A stretch of DNA of 64,000 nucleotides from Bagarius yarrelli (lineage: Eukaryota > Chordata > Actinopteri > Siluriformes > Sisoridae): assembly GCA_005784505.1 (NCBI GenBank), contig VCAZ01000039.1, forward strand, positions 665,501 through 729,500. Direction: 5' to 3'. Every line of letters starts with the position of its first letter. The stretch's first letter is position 1. Shown in pieces: positions 56,301-64,000 of this stretch. The notes below the pieces were generated by a model. That model was not told the origin of the DNA, did not search any database, and was given only the letters and a program-made list of their open reading frames with translations. The translations under genes and the position numbers were made by a program.

Positions 56301-57376
56301 GACTAAAATAAATTTGGTCCGAACATTATGATAGGCTTTTTGCGTACTGTTCACAGCGACAGGATACACCATCAGCCTGAGTTGCCAATTTCTCACTTGG
56401 TATTGATAATTTTAATTTGATCGTTTGGGTGCTCCTTTAAGTTTAAAAAAATGGACAGTTTTAACTCTATCTGGCAACCGTGTCATCAGCATGTTCTCGG
56501 AAAAAAAATGCTGGATCAAAACAAAGCAAAAATCCAAATTAATATCAGTGTTGTGTTTCCACAACAGTCAGAGGCTCTGAAAAATGATGTCATGGTTGCA
56601 GTATTTCTTTTGGACAGGTAGGAATATGGTGGATATTGGCTTTTGGTGTGTTTTGATAGTAACATAGCTTATGAAGTTTGTGTAGCTTTACGATTTAGCT
56701 CAACTTTAGCAGCAGCGTGTAATCGGGTACTATTTTCATGTCTGGTATTTTGGTAGTGTTAAAAAATAACTGTACTATAAAGTTTCTAAAACAGATGATG
56801 TATTGGAGTAATGTTCTCTCGGCTCGTCCAGTCTTTGCATGTTTATGTGTTCAAAAGGAACGGGTTTGGACCAAGAGGAAGGGATGAAAAATTTCATTGC
56901 TATCAGGCTACAGTTAGCATTTTCCCAAATGTCCCACAACACATTCGATGTTCCGTATAATTTTTCCCCCACCCAGCTATAATCCCAACTGTAGCGTTCG
57001 CACTCTTTAATACGGTTTCACGCTCAGGAACTCGTCTGAATGGTGTTTACACTTAGTCTAGACGACACTGAGTCAAAAGGAAGCAGAAGTCGCTGTTGTA
57101 GCCTGTTCCAGTTTGCTGGGTCATGTGCTGATTTGTCAGGAAAGTTCTGACCTCTTTAAAGACTTTAAAGACTCAGAGAGGAACAAAAGTGGGTGAGTAG
57201 TACAAGAAAATCATATCATGCTATTTCCAAGATGTTTCAGTGCTACTCACTATGATTAAGATGATTACAGTAGGTACAACACAACTGTTTAAAAAATGAT
57301 TTCATAAACAGTTTAAATAGTTTTGTAAATTTAATTAAATACGTTTCCCCTAATCTAACTACATTAAATTATCTAT
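53376..57376. other. 4 kb without a supported gene
   Basis: AT-rich sequence with T runs (53,918-53,932), a GAAA microsatellite (54,755-54,774) and TTTA repeats (54,617-54,644). A 14-codon frame at 55,612 (MDELHRLTHHTRTK) ends at a GTGAGC donor-like site but has no recognisable homology. Confidence 0.5.
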
Positions 57377-57377
57377 G

Positions 57378-57502
57378 ACAATGGTTCCTAACCCTTTTAT
57401 TGCCTCAGACCCCCTAATGCTCATTGCTCAACACTTTGCACAGAGCTCGCTGAGGCCCCCTTGTGGGTCGGGACCCCTGTGTTGGGAACCACTGATCTAT
57501 GG
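57378..57502. mobile_element. hAT-type MITE
   Basis: CAATGGTTCCTAACCC at one end and TGTTGGGAACCACTG at the other form imperfect terminal inverted repeats around about 90 bases. Typical of non-autonomous hAT elements. Confidence 0.65.
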
Positions 57503-58170
57503 TGTATTTCATAATTCAACATTTTACAAATCTCAACATACAAACAACATACAAAACTCATAAACGTCATAAAATACACAAAATACAACATGCTAATGTT
57601 TGTATGTTTTAGTTAGTTAGCTGTTTCTTTCTTATGTTAAGTGCATCGGCCAACCCAGCATAACTATTTGGGTTAACTAGTTGGGGTACGATAACGTTAG
57701 TCTGTTAATTAATGGTAACTGCTTAGTAGGTGAAATATTACAACTTTAGATACATTTTACACAAAGCTCAAGAGTTTTGTTAGCTCCCTAGTTTTATTAT
57801 CAAGCTCTCTTTTGTGTTATTTTTTTAAACTGATAAAAACTTAACTTAAGATTCGGTTAAATAGTTTTACCTCAACCACTAATAGTCACCCTGGAAAAGT
57901 TTTTCATAGTCAAGAGTTGCTAAAGTTGACAATAAAGTAATCATTATGTACTAAAATGCTGGCTGACAGCTGGTTAGGGTCACAGATAAACACAAACAAA
58001 TTTAAAAATACACAGTAAAAGCAACCAGACATTTGTTTTGCTAGCTAAATTTTGCCATTTGGGTTAATACCATCAGTCCCAGAGCTGCTCCACAGAGAGC
58101 ACATAACTGCAAGATTTCATTCCTGAAGCCAAAGAGTTTGTGTTTTAATTTACTTGCTAACATAACAATG
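57503..58170. other. no gene recognised
   Basis: AT-rich sequence. A short tract (57,535-57,600) is rich in CATAAAA-like motifs. Confidence 0.5.
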
Positions 58171-58882
58171 AGGTTGCATTTACACCACATGTATCAAGTA
58201 ACCCAAGTCTGATTTTTTCCCCTCTAATGTGGCACAGATCGGATATAACCAATGACCATGTAAGCAGAAAAAAACACATGGTTTCTAATAATTTCAGCAG
58301 GATATGAATCCGATACATAAATTAGTGTCTGCGATGTAAGCGGACGGATCAGATTTTCACCTGTCAGTGTGAGTCGAACCTCATTGATTAAGCAATGTTG
58401 AACACCAACAGAAATATATAATAAGTTAGCCCAACTGTGTATTTTATTATTTATTATTTTGATTTACTTACAGTCTGTTTTGGCTGTAAACAATTAAAAT
58501 GACAAAAAAAAAAGATATTTATAACTTTATCAATGCTACGTTTGTCCAGGCTGAAACAACAGCTCTCCCTTTTTTTTTCTCCTTTTAAGAAAAACATTGT
58601 TTTGCCGACTTTCAAATATGATGCGAAAGCAAAATACTGAATAATCATTTCGTCTTGGTCCATTAGGTCCATTGATTATCACATTGTTTTTCCCTCCTTT
58701 GCTTTTCTGGTCAGTACGTCTACATTGGGTTGTCTTGCCGTGTGTAGTGTAAATGCAGATATTGGAAAAGGGTCAGTTTTAAAAGATAATGTAAGCGGGT
58801 CGTCAAAGACCCCCCCGTCCCCCACCACCACCAAAATATAGTCCTAAAATCGGGATTCTGCAGTGTAAATGCAGCCCGAGAG
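58171..58882. mobile_element. MITE-like element with TGCATTTACAC termini
   Basis: TGCATTTACAC at 58,175-58,185 and its inverse GTGTAAATGCA at 58,747-58,757 and 58,863-58,873. The left end continues with AAGTCTGATTTTTTCCCC and the inverted right end with AATCCCGATTTT. A related copy of the left part is at 62,245-62,480. No coding capacity. Confidence 0.55.
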
Positions 58883-59617
58883 ACTACTAGAGCGCACCTA
58901 GCTGATACGACAAAGCACAACCCCTTGCATTGAATTACCAACTAGACCCTAATTTAGTGCCCAGTTAAAATGAAACTTGTGGTAATTCAACACTACATGT
59001 AGCTCAAAGACAGGTGCTTGGTAAACATGGAAATGGTTACACTTCATAATGACTCATTCCGCTGTAAAATAACTCTTACTGACTTTCTCAGAAAAGAGTT
59101 ATAAAAATCTAGCTGTGCTAGAGTGTATTTTAAGAACCTTTGAGCTTGTGAACATGTACGTTGTGGTAAAGAACTGAATTTTTAAAAATCTGAAATATAC
59201 ACAGAGGTATTCGCTCCTTCTTTCAAGCATGCATTTGAGGACAAGTTCCTTTTAAGAGCGTGCTGGGAGTTACTGTTTGGATGGGCTCTTTGGCACACCC
59301 ACAGAGGTACTCTGATCCATCTGTTTCACCTAGATGAGCAGTTTTTATCTCTCTAGCGTGAACAAGCTCGAATAAACTGGAATCAATGAACGCTGACAGG
59401 TGGTACGGCTAAGGAAGGCTCCACGGGAGAACAGGGGAGTGGACACCTGTGTTAGTTTGTCACTGTACTAAAGTAGGAGGGGTTACAACAAGGTCAGGTT
59501 GGTACTGCACTGCCTAGTATTAACAGCACAAAAATAGTAATTTCATAGTTGTTATATTTTGAATTTATTCTATGCTATTTAACTTAGCCAACTTTTTTTT
59601 TTTTTGTTTTTTTTTAC
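58883..59617. other. no gene recognised
   Basis: Unique-looking AT-rich sequence with T runs near 59,590-59,615. Confidence 0.5.
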
Positions 59618-59720
59618 CAGGGACCAGTTTCATGCATGAAAATTTTCCGCGGACTGTTTAGAGGCACAGGGGTTCCAATAACAAAAACCTTTGTCAGTTT
59701 ATAGTATGTCATCTAAAGTG
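59618..59720. mobile_element. hAT-like remnant
   Basis: CCAGGGACCAGTTTCATGCA and TTTTCCGCGGACTG resemble a hAT-type repeat known widely in vertebrates. One end only. Confidence 0.4.
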
Positions 59721-60627
59721 CAACAATTACAGTTTATATTAAGAATTCACTATAATTTTACACTATAATAGTCTGGGGTGATGAGAACCAGAGACAGTGA
59801 TTGTGTTCCATGATATATATTTAGTCTGCTCTGCATTCTTGTTTTGGTGGCTGTCAACTAAGAATGATGCTTTCAGTGCAGACACATTTGTTAAAGTGGT
59901 GGCCCTCTATACTGTAACTGTTTTTGTCCTTTATGTTTGTTTTTTTCCAGACATTTAAGGGTTTAGGGTATTTTTCGTTAGGGTTTCGTTAGCTAGTCGG
60001 TCACCGCAAATTATGCCAGATATAAGGTAGGAATCTTGATATTTTTTTTTAATGCAGCTTTCTTTTTGCTGGCAATTTGTGACCCCTTCTGCTGTCCCAT
60101 TGTTTGCTCATTCCTGAAAAAAACAGTGAAGAGAGCTGCCAAAGTCAAACAAGGACAGAAACAGTCGTTTTTGCAAAAGAATAATAAAGAATACATTTTA
60201 ACTTTTAGCACACAGACTTTGTGGTATAAACATACAACATTTCAGTAAGCGCTGCCAACACCTGGCATCATGAGGCCCAGTGCCTATTAGTGGTGACAAG
60301 ATGTAGACATGTCCAAATTAGTTTGATGCGAATACGGAGCAACGTAGTGCAGCACCTGCCAATAGGAGTAAAGATTTGGCAACCAGTAGTAGACGCATCT
60401 ACTGGTGATATTTCGCACGAATCCGAAACCGTTGCGTGTGCAAATGTAGCTTAACGTAACAGCTCTTTTGAAGGACACCTTTTATCCAGTTGTGTAGCTA
60501 AGACTTGATTTGCCTCAGACAAGATTTGATTCACAGTAAGAGGGTAAAAAACAAGAATGTCTAAGGTCATGTTTAAACTAACCTTGCAGGGAAGATACCA
60601 TGATTAGGAAGGGGGTTCACCCAGGGT
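59721..60627. other. no gene recognised
   Basis: AT-rich; open frames at 60.0-60.25 kb on both strands lack any protein signature. Confidence 0.5.
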
Positions 60628-60824
60628 AAGGCTCAACCATTGCACACTGGTTGTGCAAATTCTCCTGGGTTCAAGCCAGACCACCGCCAGTCAGCCACTT
60701 TTGGGTCCCTAAGCAAGACCCTCAATCCCTTTTGCTCCAGGGGCGCTGACCCTGCGCTCTGACCCCAACTTTCTAGGATAGAAGCAAATTTCACTGTGCT
60801 GTAAAGTAAATGTGACAAATAAGG
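60628..60824 (+). repeat. SINE family C, plus orientation
   Basis: Inverse of the copies at 22.0 and 22.7 kb: GGTTCAAGCCAGACCACCGC, GGGTCCCTAAGCAAGACCCT, GGCGCTGACCCTGCGCTCTG and AAATTTCACTGTGCTGTAAA. Confidence 0.82.
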
Positions 60825-61390
60825 ACATTTACATTTTTACATGTACAAACTCATGAACAGTATCCCATTTCTGGAAGTCAAAATAATTAGTAGGGAATTA
60901 AAAATTTGGCTACACAATCGTGGACTGTTCTATAAACACACCGTGTTTTTCTTTAGCATATTACATTTCACGTTCAGTTGCTAGTTACAAGGTCTAAATT
61001 AAAATATTACACGGTGTAACATAAGTTCCTATGCCACTGCACCCCACACCATACTTTACATAATTGCTAATGTAACGTATTTGTCTTAACTGTTTACAGT
61101 CTTTAAATAGCAGCGGAGAACTTTGCTGTGTTATGTACCGGTAGGTCACCTTGGAAAGAATGCGGCTGATGAAAGTACTGTACTAATGTGTGCGTTTATT
61201 GTTTAATGTGCTCAGGTAGACGTGTCGGCATTCAGGCTTATTTCTAACCTTAATCTAGCGCTGCTTAACAGTTTAGTAATATCTCCACTCAACGCTTAAT
61301 GTTTGTTAGAGGGCAAAATAGTTACACGACACATTTATACTTAAATATTCCTAGCAACCTCTGACTTAATCTAAACAGAACCTCGTTTAT
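60825..61390. other. no gene recognised
   Basis: AT-rich sequence without a recognised feature. Confidence 0.5.
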
Positions 61391-61550
61391 ATTTACATGG
61401 CAGACGTTCTTATCCAGAGCAACTTACATTCATCTCTTTTATAGAACTAAGCAATTGGGGGTTAAGGGCCTTGCTCAGCGGCCCAGCAGTGTCAGCTTGG
61501 TGGTACTGGAAATCAAACCCCGATCTTCTAATTACTGAGCTACCACTTCC
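61391..61550 (-). repeat. SINE family A
   Basis: TTTACATGGCAGACGTTCTT, GCAATTGGGGGTTAAGGGCC and the head ATTACTGAGCTACCACTTCC. Confidence 0.83.
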
Positions 61551-62244
61551 CCTTCAATGGCATTTGACTTGCATTAGAAACACATTTTGTGCCAGATCAG
61601 AAAGAGAGACATACATTTGCAAGAAAAATAGTAAATGTGAATGTGTAAAAGGGCAGTGAGGTTATCGTATCAGTTCTGAACCCTCCCTCATCTTTTTCCT
61701 GTCTTTTTTTGTTTTATTCACATTTAGAAAAAAATTATTGTCCTGACAGCACTTCAGTAGGTCAGCCTCTCCGTCCCTATAAGCTGACTCATCAGCAGCT
61801 GCTATCAGAATGAATGTGGATGATTTATTGAAGTTCTGTCTGAGCAACCATATGTCAGTATCTTTAGTTGAAAGGTTTGATGATTTTGTTTACTCATACA
61901 GTACAAGTCTCCTGATTCTCATGATGGGAACCTGATAAATAAGCAACAGTAACAGATAACATGTGTGGCAGTGATGTTAGTGGTACAGTATGACCCTGGA
62001 GACAACATCTGTTGCTGATTCACACAGACCTGCCAAGTGCTGAGGCTCCACTGGCCTTGGAGTGTATTTTCTACTTTTCCTGAATCAATCTGAATTTCTT
62101 AGAATGTCTTTTTTAGGTATGTGGTGTATATCATCAGACTTCTGGCTTGTAAAAAGGGTGAAATAGTTGTATCATTTTTTTGTATTAAATTAAGTTTTAA
62201 TTTAAGATTAGGCACTATAGAACCAAATCCAGAATAGCTATAGG
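61551..62244. other. no gene recognised
   Basis: AT-rich sequence; nothing supported. Confidence 0.5.
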
Positions 62245-62480
62245 CTGTATTAACACCACAAGTATCGGAGGAAACAAATTCTGATTTTTTTTACTCAAAT
62301 GTGGCATAGATCAGACATGACTGACGAAAAATTACACACCAGATTCTGATATCTTTAGATCGGTTTCATTCGTATTTGGAAATAGAATTTGTGTGTCTTC
62401 GGTGTTTTTAAATGTCATAATGTCAGACAGGAAGCTTGTCTAATATCCAATAATCTGATCTTACAATCTATTTCAATCGT
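62245..62480. repeat. partial copy of the 58.2-kb MITE-like element
   Basis: TTAACACCACAAGTATCGGA, TTCTGATTTTTTTTACTC and AATGTGGCATAGATCAGACA align with 58,181-58,250. Confidence 0.5.
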
Positions 62481-63215
62481 TTTTTCTTTTTTCTTTATAC
62501 GGATTCATGCATAAAAAGAGCACAGTGGATCCTTATCATGGAACAAGTATAACAAAAAAAAAAAGATTAGGCCTAATGGTGACATTGAATTCATTTGCAA
62601 ACATATATATAACCACTGCGCTACCACTTACCTAATTTATAGAAATATGAGATGTTTACAAATATATACCATATCGTACATCCCATATTACTTTTAGGTT
62701 AACACACCCTTTAAGCTGCACATCTCAACAATAAGGATTCCCCTTTAGACCATAAAGACATTCCCCATCAGGCATTAACTGCATACGATAATTGGGTCCT
62801 GATGCCTCACAAAGTCTTTGCTTCTGTTGGTTTTCTACCAATTCGGCACCGGTTTTCATTAACCCTCAGCCAGTCAGCTGAAGTTCAAGCATGCAACCAC
62901 AGGAATGTCCATAGTGTCCATATTGTTGCATGTAATTATTATTATGCCTTCATCTTCTGAGAATGCAGGGTTTATCTTTCAAGTTTAAACCTTGGTTTCT
63001 TGGGCAATGGAGTATTTTTGCCCAAGCATCACCTCACATTTTTCAACATTCGTTTTGGGTCTGGCTTTCTGTGTTCCCCAAATATTTTGCAAAATGTCTT
63101 TTCTTCTTACACCTAATACAGTATGTGGTCTCTTTGTGAACTCTTAAACATTGACTCAAACCACACAATTAATCAATGTGTGGCTCGATTTACTCTGAAT
63201 GTCAGCCAATCAATT
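62481..63215. other. no gene recognised
   Basis: AT-rich sequence; 62,611-62,633 is a short SINE-head scrap (AACCACTGCGCTACCACTTA). Confidence 0.5.
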
Positions 63216-63360
63216 ACATTTACATTTCTGGCATTTGGCAGGCCCCCCTTATCCAGAGTGACTCACATTTATTTCATTTTTTTTTTATCTATCCGAGCAG
63301 TTAAGGGTTAAGGACCTTGCTCAGGAGTCCAACAGTGGCAGCCTGGTTGTGCTGCCAGTT
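63216..63360 (-). repeat. SINE family A, head missing
   Basis: TTTACATTTCTGGCATTTGG, AGCAGTTAAGGGTTAAGGAC and GCAGCCTGGTTGTGCTG. Confidence 0.8.
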
Positions 63361-63917
63361 TCCCTTAATGCCTTCTGAAGCTACAGGCATTTCAGAAACA
63401 AAAACCGTAAACGTGCATTGGTTTTAGTAAACAAGACTTGCTAGCTTGCTGACAGAAGAGTCAGTAGTCTGTTCCTAATGAAGAGGTCTTTCCTTACAGG
63501 ACAGGAAGCAGAGTGGTGCCACCCCACTGAGCACTGCATAACACTCGCAATGCTAACTGCCACACGTTTGTATAGGAAAGGTGTATTTTGTTGCTTTAAC
63601 TGTGAACCTCAGCACTGTGAATGGCGTCTCTCTGTGGTCTCATAAACCTTTCACAACACTTTTTTAAAGGGGGCTCACGTTTCTGTAAGAGTTTGGCGTA
63701 GGATCTCCCCGTTGTGTAAAATCCCCACGGCCCTAAGACAACACACAAGCCTATTTAACCTTTGGCATAACCTTGACACGTAAATTAGAATTAAATGAAA
63801 GCCTTGCTTGATCACAAAGCAATCTTCTTATTCTAACATTCTTTAAAATTGATCTTTATCATTAAAAAAAGAAAACAAATTAAAAACAATTAGTTGTATC
63901 CATTTGCAAAGTACATT
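63361..63917. other. no gene recognised
   Basis: Nothing supported in this stretch. Confidence 0.5.
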
Positions 63918-64000
63918 TAAAGGTACAGCATTTAACAGACATCCTTGTTCAGAGGGACGTACATTTATCTCCTTTATATAACTGAGCAATTAAGGGTTAA
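63918..64000 (-). repeat. SINE family A, cut by the window end
   Basis: AGGTACAGCATTTAACAGAC and CTGAGCAATTAAGGGTTAA. Confidence 0.75.

Noticed and set aside
1..64000. CRISPR arrays, operons, prophage or bacterial features
   Set aside because: The sequence is vertebrate; none of the repeats has spacer-repeat spacing of that kind.

Overview
This is eukaryotic, teleost-fish genomic DNA. Coding exons are short, split by AT-rich introns with GT-AG (once GC-AG) borders, and embedded in a dense field of fish-type SINEs, LINE tails, Tc1-like remnants, palindromic MITEs and microsatellites. The encoded proteins are vertebrate. The mix of repeats suggests an otophysan such as a catfish or relative, but that is an inference, not something the sequence proves.

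Three protein-coding genes are supported. (1) Positions 1-12,424, plus strand: the 3' part of cdk11b (PITSLRE cyclin-dependent kinase 11), 17 exons that join in frame into 762 codons plus stop; the 5' exons lie before the window. (2) Positions 15,296-30,452, minus strand: a complete mmp23b-type gene (membrane-anchored matrix metalloproteinase 23), 8 exons, 377 codons, with signal anchor, furin site, zinc site, ShK-like cysteine array and Ig-like C-terminus. It is convergent with cdk11b, and the two stop codons are about 2.9 kb apart. The CDK11-MMP23 neighbourhood is also found in human 1p36. (3) Positions 38,863-41,710, plus strand: complete ubiad1 (UbiA prenyltransferase that makes vitamin K2/MK-4), 2 coding exons, 346 codons, with a probable CpG-rich non-coding first exon near 38.15-38.40 kb. 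The three genes do not form a pathway; they are ordinary housekeeping or tissue-remodelling genes in a conserved block.

From about 42.2 kb to the end no coding exon could be supported. This 21.7-kb stretch holds an RTE-type LINE endonuclease fragment, many SINE copies, TG/CA arrays, a compound minisatellite (50.53-51.18 kb), inverted-repeat elements (47.10-47.99 and 58.17-58.88 kb) and one CpG-enriched block ending in a good splice donor (44.2-44.55 kb) that may be the untranslated first exon of a gene continuing beyond the window.

No novel multi-gene system was found. The observations most worth checking are the GC-AG intron in mmp23b, the APE-to-GPD change in the cdk11b kinase domain, the missing p58 internal start methionine, the compound minisatellite, the IR/DR Tc1 remnant inside cdk11b and the several palindromic elements.
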